Below are positions 38,427 to 47,806 of a stretch of 64,000 nt of DNA, in pieces (within the stretch, counting starts at the first letter, position 1; every line of letters starts with the position of its first letter). The position numbers and the translations under genes are program-made. The notes under the pieces are model-generated. The model saw only the letters and a program-made list of their open reading frames with translations. It had not been told where the DNA came from and did not search any database. The stretch covers positions 62,001 through 126,000 of the forward strand of contig JACBXP010000005.1 in assembly GCA_015863185.1 (NCBI GenBank), read 5' to 3'. The stretch comes from Aerococcaceae bacterium DSM 111020 (GTDB lineage: Bacteria; Bacillota; Bacilli; Lactobacillales; Aerococcaceae).

Positions 38427-39383
38427 ATGGCTAAAACAGAATTATCATTATTAAATCTCATGCCGCGATTTAAAGGAGAGTCAGAAATGACCGCAATCGA
38501 ACGTGCCTGCGAATTGGCTACTTTTGTTGAAGAATTAGGTTATCAGAGATATTGGGTGGCAGAACATCATAATTTTCGTGGATCAGTGAGTGCTGCGAGT
38601 GATGTCATTATCCAAAAAATATTACAAGAAACTGAAACCATTCGTATTGGGGCTGGTGGTGTGATGATGCCTAATCACAATCCATTGCAAGTTGCTGAAA
38701 GATATGGGACATTGGATGTATTGTATCCTAAGCGAGTGGATTTGGGTCTGGGACGTGCACCGGGAACCGACCAACAAACGGCTGAATTATTACAACAAAT
38801 AACACCGACGACTCAAAATTTCGAGTCGATGATTGAACAATTACAGCGCTACTTTTCGAAAGAGTCCCAACATGATGATATTATTGCGCACCCTGGTATT
38901 GACAGAGAGGTTCCTTTGTATATCTTAGGAAGTTCGCTGGCATCAGCGCATACGGCCGCTAAATTTGGATTGCCGTATGCTTTTGCGGGGCATATCGCGC
39001 CTTATTATTTAGAAGAAGCATTGGATATTTATCGCAATCATTTTATTCCTTCGCACCAATTAAAAAAACCTTATGTCATTTTGTCAATGACGGGTTCAGT
39101 TTATGAATCTCAAGATGAAGATCAATCCTCAAATGAAAAGAAGGCCGCCCCCATTTCACATTACGATGGCAATTATTATCGGTCTCTGACATCATTTGAA
39201 AAGTTAGAGATTGAATCTCAAAATGGCCTCAAATTAGAAGGGAGTAAGTCAGTGGCCAAGGAAAAATGGCAACAATTAAAAGCGGCTTATCAACCAGATG
39301 AGTTGATGATTGTCAGTTATTTAGACACTTTAGAATTCTTAAAAGATAACTATCGTTTAATTGCAGAAATTATTCAAGATTAA
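38427..39383 (+). CDS. LLM class flavin-dependent oxidoreductase (MsnO8-like)
   Basis: Bacterial-luciferase-like TIM-barrel monooxygenase, 318 aa. Family blocks are RYWVAEHHNFRGSVSAASDV, IRIGAGGVMMPNHNPLQVAE and RVDLGLGRAPGTD, followed by the LGSSLASAHTAAKFGLPYAFA region. ATG 38427 follows AAAGGAG. Substrate and flavin partner are unknown; the FMN reductase at 36245 is a possible supplier, but this is inference. It is 17 bp from ymdB. Confidence 0.88.
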   Translation: MAKTELSLLNLMPRFKGESEMTAIERACELATFVEELGYQRYWVAEHHNFRGSVSAASDVIIQKILQETETIRIGAGGVMMPNHNPLQVAERYGTLDVLYPKRVDLGLGRAPGTDQQTAELLQQITPTTQNFESMIEQLQRYFSKESQHDDIIAHPGIDREVPLYILGSSLASAHTAAKFGLPYAFAGHIAPYYLEEALDIYRNHFIPSHQLKKPYVILSMTGSVYESQDEDQSSNEKKAAPISHYDGNYYRSLTSFEKLEIESQNGLKLEGSKSVAKEKWQQLKAAYQPDELMIVSYLDTLEFLKDNYRLIAEIIQD

Positions 39384-39400
39384 ATAGAAAGAGTAAGGAT

Positions 39401-40180
39401 ATGAAATTTATCGTCATCGGTGATATTGTAGGAAATGCTGGAAAGAAAGCCGTTGAAATGTTATTAAATTCGTTAAAAGAAAAATACAAGCCACAATTAA
39501 CGATAGCAAATGGAGAGAATATAGCCAGAGGTCGAGGAATTACCCATTCAGACTATAAATGGTTATTAAATCAAGGAATAGACGTGATCACATTAGGAAA
39601 TCATGCCTTTGATCATCGAGATATTTACTCCTTTATCGATCAAGCAAAAGTAATGGTTCGTCCTTTAAATCTATCTGAAGATACACCCGGAAAAGGGATT
39701 CATTTTATCAAGGTCAACCAACATGAGATTGCCGTGATTAATATTCTTGGCCAAGCTTTTATGAAAAATGATATCAGCCCTTTCAAAATATTAGAAGAAC
39801 AATTATTAGCCATAAAAAAACGGACCTCTAATATTATTATCGATTTTCACGCTGAATCCACGAGCGAGAAGCAAGCCATGGCACATTGGTTAGATGGCCA
39901 AGTATCTTTTGTATATGGAACGCATACACATGTACAGACGAATGATTTAAGAATATTAACCAATGGAACAGGCTATATTAGTGATATTGGGATGACCGGA
40001 GCAGTGGACAGTATTATCGGTTTCAATAAAGAAGATGTCATTCAGCGTTTCACCACAAAACCAAAACAGAGATTATCCGTTGAAGAGAATGGCCAAGTCA
40101 TGTTAAATGGTATTTTCTTTGAAATTAATCCAATGACGAATCAGACCATATCTGCTCAAACAATCCATCTAACTTATTAG
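39401..40180 (+). CDS. ymdB: YmdB family metallophosphoesterase
   Basis: Dinuclear-metal phosphodiesterase, in B. subtilis reported to act on 2',3'-cyclic nucleotides and to affect biofilm and RNA turnover. The 259-aa protein shows metal-ligand motifs GDIVGNAG, NGENIARGRG, LGNHAFDHRD (many homologues have GNHTWD), DFHAESTSEK and GTHTHVQT. In related genomes it follows rny; here it follows the LLM oxidoreductase. It is 14 bp from mutS. Confidence 0.92.
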   Translation: MKFIVIGDIVGNAGKKAVEMLLNSLKEKYKPQLTIANGENIARGRGITHSDYKWLLNQGIDVITLGNHAFDHRDIYSFIDQAKVMVRPLNLSEDTPGKGIHFIKVNQHEIAVINILGQAFMKNDISPFKILEEQLLAIKKRTSNIIIDFHAESTSEKQAMAHWLDGQVSFVYGTHTHVQTNDLRILTNGTGYISDIGMTGAVDSIIGFNKEDVIQRFTTKPKQRLSVEENGQVMLNGIFFEINPMTNQTISAQTIHLTY

Positions 40181-40194
40181 AAAGGAGTGCATGC

Positions 40195-42750
40195 ATGTCA
40201 AAAAAACAAACACCAATGATGGAACAATATAATGAAATTAAAGAAAAGTATGAGGATGCTTTTCTTTTCTTTCGTTTAGGTGATTTTTATGAATTATTTA
40301 ATGAAGATGCGATTCAGGCATCGCGAATATTGGAAATAACATTAACCACTCGAAATAAAAATGCAGAAAACCCAATCCCCATGTGTGGTGTTCCTTATCA
40401 TTCAGCCACTGAGTATATCAAAAAACTCATCCAAGAGGGGCATAAAGTAGCCATTTGTGAACAAGTTGAAGACCCTAAATTAACAAAGGGGATGGTAAAA
40501 AGAGAAGTGGTTCGCGTTGTCACACCAGGGACCATATTAGAAGAAGATGCTATTGCGAGTAAAGAGAACAATTATCTTGCCTTTTTACATCGAGGACAAG
40601 CGTTCTTTGTATTAGTTTATGGGGATTTGTCTACCGGGGAAATTCATTTAACCACTTCTCACAAAGAAAAACCAATTTTGAATGAATTACAAGCGATCCG
40701 TCCCAGTGAAATTTTGTTAGATAATAGCTTAACAGAGGAACAACAAAATCTATTAAAAGAAACAATTCCTGTTTATTACTCAGATATTGCACATTTAGAT
40801 GAAAAAGCGAACACTTCTTGGGAATTAGAAGAACCTACTATTGATGAAGCAAAGGCTCTTTCATTATTTGTTCAATATATCGAAAGTGTGCAATTTCAAG
40901 CCGTTCATCATTTACAACCAGTGAAACGCTATAAGATTCAAGATTACTTGCAGATGAATCATTATGCTAAAGCCCAGTTAGAACTCACAAAATCCCTAAG
41001 AACACAAAAGAAAAAAGGGAGTTTATTATGGTTATTAGATCAAACTAAGACAGCTATGGGTGGTAGATTACTCCAACAATGGTTAGAAAAACCTTTGATG
41101 GATGTAACCGAGTTAAAACAACGTCATGAGCGAGTGGCTTTATTAACAGGTGCTTATTTTGAACGGATTGATTTATTAGCGTGCATGAATAATATTTATG
41201 ATTTGGAACGATTAGTGACTAAAATCAGTTTAAACTCAGCCAATGCACGTGACGTCCAACAACTCCGACAATCACTAGAACAAATACCAGTGATTAATGA
41301 TATCTTAGAACTAATAGAGCCTGAAAAATCAGAAGACATGAGATATTTTGTAAAACTGGATCCCTTGAATTCTTTAAGGGAATTAATTACCACTGCTGTG
41401 GTTGAAGAACCTCCAATATCTATTACTGAAGGAGATATTATCCGTGATGGCTTTAATGACACCTTGGATACTTATCGAGATGCGCTCAAAAATGGTCAAC
41501 AATGGTTAGCTGACCTGCAACTAAGAGAGCGAGAAAGAACCGGTTTAAAAACATTAAAAGTAGGGTTTAATAAAGTATTCGGTTATTATATTGAAATTAG
41601 TCGAATTCAAGCGGCTGACTTTGATGATCCGCGTTATGAACGAAAACAAACATTAGCCAATGCCGAACGCTATATTACAGAAGAGTTAAAAGAAATCGAA
41701 ACGACCATTCTGGAAGCACAAGAAAAAGCCGCGAATTTAGAATATGAACTCTTTGTAAATATTAGAGAACAAGTAAATGCGTATGATCAAGCATTGCAAA
41801 AATTGGCAAAAGATGTCGCAACATTAGATGTTTTATGTAACTTCGCAGTGATTAGTGAACAAGAAAATTATGTTCAAGCGTCGATTACTGAAGAAAAGCA
41901 CCAACTAAAATTAGTAAACAGTCGCCATCCAGTGGTAGAGAAATTGATTGGACAAAGTGAATTCGTTCCCAATGACTTAATAATCTCACCCGACCAATAT
42001 TTACTTATCTTAACGGGTCCTAATATGTCAGGAAAGAGTACTTTTATGCGACAAGTCGCTTATGCTATCATTTTGAATCAAATAGGATGTTTTGTTCCTG
42101 CTGAAGAAGCAGTGCTGCCGATTGTCGATCGGATTTTTACTAGAATTGGTAGTTCAGATGATATATCCATAGGCCAGAGTACATTTATGGTTGAGATGAT
42201 GGAGACAAATTATGCATTACAAGAAGCGACCAGTCATAGTTTGTTACTCTTTGATGAGATTGGCCGTGGTACCGCCACTTATGATGGGATGGCTTTAGCG
42301 CAAGGTATTATTGAGTATACAGCAAAAAATGTTCAAGCAATTACTATTTTTTCAACGCATTACCATGAATTGACAGATTTAGCGAATCAAATTCCCATCA
42401 TCAAAAATATTCATGTGGGTGCCACAGAACAAGATGGTGAATTAATTTTCCTTCATCGCATACTCGAAGGGGCAGCGGATAAAAGTTATGGGATTCATGT
42501 GGCTAAATTAGCTGGGCTACCTGCAGAATTGATTGTGAATAGTCAACAAATCTTAAGTGAGCTAGAAAACAAGAATCAAGAACCCATCCAAGAAAAACAA
42601 TTATCACTTTTTGAAATGGAAAATGATGAGGAACAAGCATCGTATAAAGATAAAATAATCGAAAAATTAACATCAATGAATATCAATCAACTAACGCCGA
42701 TTGATGCATTGAATTATTTAAATGAATTAGTTCAACTGTTAGATGAATGA
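40195..42750 (+). CDS. mutS: DNA mismatch repair protein MutS
   Basis: Mismatch-recognition ATPase, 851 aa. The N-terminal mismatch-binding motif FFRLGDFYELF lies near residues 27-37 (Phe/Glu that contact the mispair). Connector, lever and clamp domains follow, then the ATPase with GPNMSGKSTFMRQ (about 612), DEIGRGTATYDG and STHYHEL. The C-terminus ends in QLSLFEME, a likely beta-clamp-binding motif. AAAGGAG before the ATG; mutL follows after 26 bp. Confidence 0.97.
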   Translation: MSKKQTPMMEQYNEIKEKYEDAFLFFRLGDFYELFNEDAIQASRILEITLTTRNKNAENPIPMCGVPYHSATEYIKKLIQEGHKVAICEQVEDPKLTKGMVKREVVRVVTPGTILEEDAIASKENNYLAFLHRGQAFFVLVYGDLSTGEIHLTTSHKEKPILNELQAIRPSEILLDNSLTEEQQNLLKETIPVYYSDIAHLDEKANTSWELEEPTIDEAKALSLFVQYIESVQFQAVHHLQPVKRYKIQDYLQMNHYAKAQLELTKSLRTQKKKGSLLWLLDQTKTAMGGRLLQQWLEKPLMDVTELKQRHERVALLTGAYFERIDLLACMNNIYDLERLVTKISLNSANARDVQQLRQSLEQIPVINDILELIEPEKSEDMRYFVKLDPLNSLRELITTAVVEEPPISITEGDIIRDGFNDTLDTYRDALKNGQQWLADLQLRERERTGLKTLKVGFNKVFGYYIEISRIQAADFDDPRYERKQTLANAERYITEELKEIETTILEAQEKAANLEYELFVNIREQVNAYDQALQKLAKDVATLDVLCNFAVISEQENYVQASITEEKHQLKLVNSRHPVVEKLIGQSEFVPNDLIISPDQYLLILTGPNMSGKSTFMRQVAYAIILNQIGCFVPAEEAVLPIVDRIFTRIGSSDDISIGQSTFMVEMMETNYALQEATSHSLLLFDEIGRGTATYDGMALAQGIIEYTAKNVQAITIFSTHYHELTDLANQIPIIKNIHVGATEQDGELIFLHRILEGAADKSYGIHVAKLAGLPAELIVNSQQILSELENKNQEPIQEKQLSLFEMENDEEQASYKDKIIEKLTSMNINQLTPIDALNYLNELVQLLDE

Positions 42751-42776
42751 TTTTAATTGCATAGTGGAGGTGAATA

Positions 42777-44651
42777 ATGGTTAAAATAAAACAAATGGAC
42801 AGTGCATTAGCCAATCAGATTGCGGCTGGGGAAGTAGTTGAACGGCCAGCATCCGTCGTCAAAGAATTAGTGGAAAATTCCATCGATGCTCAAGCAACGA
42901 CCGTGACTATAGAATTATTGGAAGCCGGTATTCAATCCATAAAAGTCATTGATAATGGGATTGGCATGGAACCTGAAGACTTAACAACAGCAATATTACC
43001 CCATGCCACGAGTAAAATTTATACCGTTCATGATTTATTTAGAATCCAGTCTTTGGGATTTCGTGGGGAAGCATTAGCAAGTATTGGCTCTGTTTCTAAA
43101 CTGACACTGGAATCGACCCCTGAAAATGCCGAGGAAGGTTATCAAATTAAGGTACAAGATTCGGCAATTATTGAAGAAACCATTTCAAAGCCACGCCAAG
43201 GAACGACAATTATCGTAGAGGATTTGTTTTACAATACACCCGCGAGATTAAAACATTTAAAAACGCTCCAAACAGAATTGAAACATACGGTCACTTTTGT
43301 TCAAAATATTGCACTAGCATATCCTAATATTCGTTTCACGTTAATTCATAATCATCAACGAATTTTTAATTCGACAGGTAATAATGATTTGCGGCAAACG
43401 ATTGCCAATGTATATTCAGCATCGATTGCTAGACAATTAATACCAATCTCTGGTGAATCGATGGACTTTACATTATCCGGTTATATCTCTCCGCCACAAT
43501 TAACGCGGACAAATAAACAATATATTCATTGGATGATTAATCAACGTCCTATTCGCAGTATGATGTTGGATAAAGTATTGTTAAAGGCTTATGGCAGACA
43601 ATTAATGATTGGTCGTTATCCTTTGACTGTGATCAATATAGACATCGATCCTTATTTAGTGGATGTGAATGTTCATCCAACCAAACAAACGGTTCGCTTA
43701 AGTAAAGAAGAAGAATTAAGTCAATTATTGACCGATACTTTATTGGAGGAATTATCACACATTAATCCCGTTCCTGAGGTCTCCGAATCCGATATTCAAA
43801 CAGAAAAGGCACCAATTAAAAAGGTGACAAACATTCCCTTTGAATTTAATTATCAGACGAAAGCTCCAACAGAGAATTCGATGTTTAATCAGGATGCATT
43901 ACGCGATGCTTTAAATAGTGAGGATAAAAAACCTCCTAAGTCCATATCTAATGATTCACAGTTAACGATCGAGGCAGATATTTCGGAGGTGACGGATCAT
44001 TATGGTCAAATGACTCAAGATGAGACCAAAGCCAAAGAAACGATTGATTTTTTATCATTACGTTATATAGGACAAATTCATGGCACTTATTTAATTGCTG
44101 AATCGGAGAATGGCTTCTTTCTCATTGATCAACATGCTGCTCAGGAAAGAATTAGATATGAAGCATTACTTAATGAAGAAATAAATGTGACGGCACAACA
44201 ACAATTGTTGATTCCTATTATTTTAGAATTTTCTACCTCAGAAATGATTGCCATCGAAACCATTCAAGAACCCTTACAGCGTGTTGGTATCTTTTTGACA
44301 CAATTTTCTCCAACAAGTTATCAATTAGATCAATATCCCAATTGGATTGATTCGAATGATATCGAAAAGGTGGTCAGAGAATTAGTGGAACTAATGATTG
44401 AAGAACCGAATTTATCACTGACTGATTACTTAGAAGCTGGAATTATTATGCATAGTTGTCGAGGCGCGATCAAAGCGAATCATTATCTCGATAAGAAACA
44501 AGCCGAAGCCTTGATCCATGATATGGATGGCTTAGATGATCCTTACCATTGTCCTCACGGCCGTCCTGTTTTTGTTGAATTTGGCGAAAAAAGTATTGAA
44601 AAAATGTTTAAACGAATTCAAGATTCACATCAAACAACTTTCTATAATTAA
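42777..44651 (+). CDS. mutL: DNA mismatch repair endonuclease MutL
   Basis: GHKL ATPase and latent endonuclease, 624 aa. The N-terminal ATPase has NQIAAGEVVERPASVVKELVENSIDA, DNGIGM and LGFRGEALASI. After a variable linker (about 330-415), the C-terminal domain carries the endonuclease motif DQHAAQERIRYE and the zinc/manganese site residues in CRGAIKA and CPHGRPVFVEF. Nicking MutL fits an organism without MutH. It is the second gene of the mutSL operon. Confidence 0.97.
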   Translation: MVKIKQMDSALANQIAAGEVVERPASVVKELVENSIDAQATTVTIELLEAGIQSIKVIDNGIGMEPEDLTTAILPHATSKIYTVHDLFRIQSLGFRGEALASIGSVSKLTLESTPENAEEGYQIKVQDSAIIEETISKPRQGTTIIVEDLFYNTPARLKHLKTLQTELKHTVTFVQNIALAYPNIRFTLIHNHQRIFNSTGNNDLRQTIANVYSASIARQLIPISGESMDFTLSGYISPPQLTRTNKQYIHWMINQRPIRSMMLDKVLLKAYGRQLMIGRYPLTVINIDIDPYLVDVNVHPTKQTVRLSKEEELSQLLTDTLLEELSHINPVPEVSESDIQTEKAPIKKVTNIPFEFNYQTKAPTENSMFNQDALRDALNSEDKKPPKSISNDSQLTIEADISEVTDHYGQMTQDETKAKETIDFLSLRYIGQIHGTYLIAESENGFFLIDQHAAQERIRYEALLNEEINVTAQQQLLIPIILEFSTSEMIAIETIQEPLQRVGIFLTQFSPTSYQLDQYPNWIDSNDIEKVVRELVELMIEEPNLSLTDYLEAGIIMHSCRGAIKANHYLDKKQAEALIHDMDGLDDPYHCPHGRPVFVEFGEKSIEKMFKRIQDSHQTTFYN

Positions 44652-44664
44652 AGGAGAATGAATT

Positions 44665-45102
44665 ATGACAGATAAACAATATCAAGAAAAAATTAATCAA
44701 TTAAATGCTGAACAATATCATGTGACTCAGGAAAATGGGACTGAAAGACCTTTCACTGGGGAATATGATGATTTTTATGAAAAAGGAATTTATGTTGATG
44801 TGGTCAGTGGAGAGCCATTGTTTTCTTCTGCTACCAAATATGATGCGGGATGTGGTTGGCCTTCATTCACCAAACCGATTCAACAGGAACAAATTATCGA
44901 AAAAGAAGATTTATCAATTGGAAGAGTCAGAACAGAAGTTCGTAGTCAACAAGCAGATTCACATTTAGGACATGTTTTTAATGATGGACCCGTTGCAGAA
45001 GGTGGATTACGCTATTGCATCAACTCAGCCGCCTTGGAATTTATCCCATATGATGAAATGGACGCGAAAGGTTATGGCGATTATAAAGGGCTTGTTGAAT
45101 AA
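44665..45102 (+). CDS. msrB: peptide-methionine (R)-S-oxide reductase MsrB
   Basis: Repairs the R-epimer of oxidised methionine in proteins; 145 aa. [32 protein letters not shown] and the catalytic-Cys motif RYCINSAAL are all present. The two CxxC zinc motifs of some MsrB are absent, as in many Gram-positive forms. RBS AAAGGAGAA. It sits between mutL and ruvA and its stop codon abuts the ruvA ATG, so it is part of the repair operon. Confidence 0.94.
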   Translation: MTDKQYQEKINQLNAEQYHVTQENGTERPFTGEYDDFYEKGIYVDVVSGEPLFSSATKYDAGCGWPSFTKPIQQEQIIEKEDLSIGRVRTEVRSQQADSHLGHVFNDGPVAEGGLRYCINSAALEFIPYDEMDAKGYGDYKGLVE

Positions 45103-45696
45103 ATGTTAGAGTATATTGAAGGAAAGTTAATAAATATTGAACCCACCTATATTGTCGTTGATCATCATGGATTAGGATATAAAATATTAACCCCCAATGC
45201 CTTTGAATGGAGTGCTTCATTAGGGCAAACGATTCGTATTTATGTTGAATTAGTTGTCCGTGAAGATGCGCATACTTTGTATGGATTTTTATCACAGCAA
45301 GAGAAGCAACTATTTAATAAATTAACCACCGTTAAGAGCATTGGACCGAGAACGGCATTATCGATTCTTGCACCAGGTGATCAAGAAGGATTAGTTCAAG
45401 CTATTCAACAAGAAAATATCAATTATTTGACAAATTTTCCAGGGGTCGGTAAAAAAACAGCACAACAAATGATTCTAGATTTACAAGGAAAATTAGATGA
45501 TTTTGCGACGGAATCCTATTCAGCGGAACGACAATCTCCGCTAACATCTGAAATTCTCGAGCAAACGAAAGAAGCACTGTCAGGATTAGGGTATTCTGCA
45601 CGGGAGATTACAAGTATAGAAAAACAATTGAAAGATATGACTTTTGAAAATACACAAGAGGCATTGAGCCACGCCTTAAAATTACTTGTCCAATAG
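45103..45696 (+). CDS. ruvA: Holliday junction branch migration protein RuvA
   Basis: DNA-binding subunit of the RuvAB motor, 197 aa. It has an N-terminal OB fold (MLEYIEGKLINIEPTYIVVD) and two helix-hairpin-helix motifs in LTTVKSIGPRTALSIL and FPGVGKKTAQQMILDL. The C-terminal UBA-like domain (about 150-197) binds RuvB. It begins immediately after the msrB stop codon with only a weak RBS, suggesting translational coupling. Confidence 0.95.
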   Translation: MLEYIEGKLINIEPTYIVVDHHGLGYKILTPNAFEWSASLGQTIRIYVELVVREDAHTLYGFLSQQEKQLFNKLTTVKSIGPRTALSILAPGDQEGLVQAIQQENINYLTNFPGVGKKTAQQMILDLQGKLDDFATESYSAERQSPLTSEILEQTKEALSGLGYSAREITSIEKQLKDMTFENTQEALSHALKLLVQ

Positions 45697-45711
45697 TAAG
45701 GAGGGAGATAA

Positions 45712-46737
45712 ATGGATAACGATCGCATCGTATCAAATCAAGAGTTTCCAGAAGATGCACAGATGGAATCGAATTATAGTTTAAGACCCCAATTACTGAA
45801 TGAATATATTGGTCAAGAAAAAATTAAGCATAATTTAAACATATATATTCAAGCTGCCAAGGAAAGAGAAGAGGCGCTGGATCATGTTCTTTTATTTGGT
45901 CCTCCTGGTTTAGGAAAAACCACTTTAGCTATGGTTATCGCTAATGAGTTAGATGTTGGCATCCAGACAACGAGTGGTCCTGCGATTGAACGGTCAGGAG
46001 ATTTGTTAGCCATTTTAAATGAGTTGAAAGCCGGAGATATCTTATTTATCGATGAGATTCATCGTTTACCTCGAGTGGTAGAAGAAGTTCTCTATTCTGC
46101 GATGGAAGATTACTATGTCGATATCATTATAGGGCAAGGTCAAACGAGCCAACCCATACATTTCGAATTACCTCCCTTTACTTTGATTGGTGCAACTACA
46201 AGAGCCGGTTTACTATCACAACCTCTGAGAGATCGATTCGGAATTATTTCTCACATGCAATATTATACGCATGATGAAATTCAATTGATTGTCCATCGAA
46301 GTGCAGAGATTTTTGATGTCGAAATTGATAGTGGCGCTTCACTGGAAATTGCTCGACGTAGTAGAGGGACGCCCCGTATTGCTAATCGTATTTTGCGACG
46401 GGTTAGAGATGTTGCTCAATATGAAGGCCAATCATTAATTACGAAGGATTTAGCAGACAAAGCCTTAACAATGATGGATATTGATCAATCTGGTTTAGAT
46501 GAAACGGATAGACGTTTATTAACAACAATGATTGAATTATATCAAGGAGGCCCTGTAGGATTAAATACGATTGCTGCTAATATTAACGAAGATGTCACAA
46601 CGGTAGAAGATATGTATGAACCTTTTTTACTTCAAAATGGTTTCCTAAAAAGAACATTACGAGGACGTATTGTGACACCTTTAGCTTACGAACATTTAGG
46701 ATATCCATATCCTGAAGAAAATGGAAAGGATGCATGA
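45712..46737 (+). CDS. ruvB: Holliday junction helicase RuvB
   Basis: AAA+ motor of branch migration, 341 aa. Walker [13 protein letters not shown] lies at about 64-75, Walker [13 protein letters not shown], sensor 1 IGATTRAG, and the C-terminal winged helix contains [16 protein letters not shown]. The N-terminus [17 protein letters not shown] is typical. RBS AAGGAGGGAG. Its stop codon is 1 bp before the queA start. Confidence 0.97.
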   Translation: MDNDRIVSNQEFPEDAQMESNYSLRPQLLNEYIGQEKIKHNLNIYIQAAKEREEALDHVLLFGPPGLGKTTLAMVIANELDVGIQTTSGPAIERSGDLLAILNELKAGDILFIDEIHRLPRVVEEVLYSAMEDYYVDIIIGQGQTSQPIHFELPPFTLIGATTRAGLLSQPLRDRFGIISHMQYYTHDEIQLIVHRSAEIFDVEIDSGASLEIARRSRGTPRIANRILRRVRDVAQYEGQSLITKDLADKALTMMDIDQSGLDETDRRLLTTMIELYQGGPVGLNTIAANINEDVTTVEDMYEPFLLQNGFLKRTLRGRIVTPLAYEHLGYPYPEENGKDA

Positions 46738-46738
46738 T

Positions 46739-47770
46739 ATGCTCACTACAAAAGATTTTGATTTTAATTTACCTGAAGAACTGATTGCTCAGACTCCACT
46801 AAAAGATCGCAGTGCTTCTAAGTTACTCGTGATTGACCGAGAAAAGGATAGTATTCAAGACACAAATTTTAAACATGTTCTTGATTATTTACAACCAGGA
46901 GACGCATTGGTAGTCAATGAAACACGTGTCATTCCAGCAAGACTCTTTGGTGTGAAGGAAGAAACAGGCGCACATCTAGAAGTTTTATTATTAACGAATA
47001 CCGAAAATGATACATGGGAAACTTTAGTCAAGCCAGCCAAAAGAGCCAAAGTTGGCACTGAGATAAGTTTTGGAGACGGTCAATTAAAGGCTAGAGTTAC
47101 TGAAATTATGGATCATGGTGGAAGAAAGATGGAATTTATGTATGATGGCATCTTTTTAGAAGTGTTGGAATCATTAGGAGAAATGCCTCTGCCGCCCTAT
47201 ATTAAAGAATCATTGGACGATCCAGAAAGATATCAAACCGTGTATGCTAAGGAAAATGGATCTGCTGCGGCTCCGACTGCAGGATTACACTTTACTGATG
47301 CCTTGTTTGAACAAGCAAAGGAAAAAGGGATTGAAATCATTCCACTCGTTCTTCATGTAGGGTTGGGAACATTTCGTCCTGTTTCTGCTGAACATCTAGA
47401 CGAACATGAGATGCATTCAGAATTTTATTCGTTGTCACAAACTAGTGCCGATAGAATTAATGAAGTGAAGCAAAGAGGAGGAAAAGTGACGGCAGTAGGG
47501 ACAACGAGTGTTAGAACACTTGAGACGATTGCCAATCGTCATGAAGGAAAAATGGTCAGTGAATCTGGCTGGACCAATATTTTCATCAAACCAGGCTATG
47601 AATTTAAGCTAGTAGACCATTTAATTACCAATTTTCATTTACCTCAATCGACATTGGTGATGTTAGTGTCAGCCTTCTATAATCGTGAGAGTATTCTAGC
47701 TGCGTACCAACATGCCGTAGAGAATAACTATCGATTCTTTAGTTTTGGAGATGCCATGCTTATTTTGTGA
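46739..47770 (+). CDS. queA: S-adenosylmethionine:tRNA ribosyltransferase-isomerase QueA
   Basis: Makes epoxyqueuosine in tRNAs with GUN anticodons. The 343-aa protein shows [49 protein letters not shown] and [12 protein letters not shown] 46739 is preceded by GGAAAGGA 8 bp upstream; an earlier ATG (46721) lies inside ruvB and overlaps that RBS. No tgt is next to it here. Confidence 0.95.
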   Translation: MLTTKDFDFNLPEELIAQTPLKDRSASKLLVIDREKDSIQDTNFKHVLDYLQPGDALVVNETRVIPARLFGVKEETGAHLEVLLLTNTENDTWETLVKPAKRAKVGTEISFGDGQLKARVTEIMDHGGRKMEFMYDGIFLEVLESLGEMPLPPYIKESLDDPERYQTVYAKENGSAAAPTAGLHFTDALFEQAKEKGIEIIPLVLHVGLGTFRPVSAEHLDEHEMHSEFYSLSQTSADRINEVKQRGGKVTAVGTTSVRTLETIANRHEGKMVSESGWTNIFIKPGYEFKLVDHLITNFHLPQSTLVMLVSAFYNRESILAAYQHAVENNYRFFSFGDAMLIL

Positions 47771-47806
47771 TTTTAAGTGTAATAACAATCAGGAAGGAGG
47801 ATAAAG

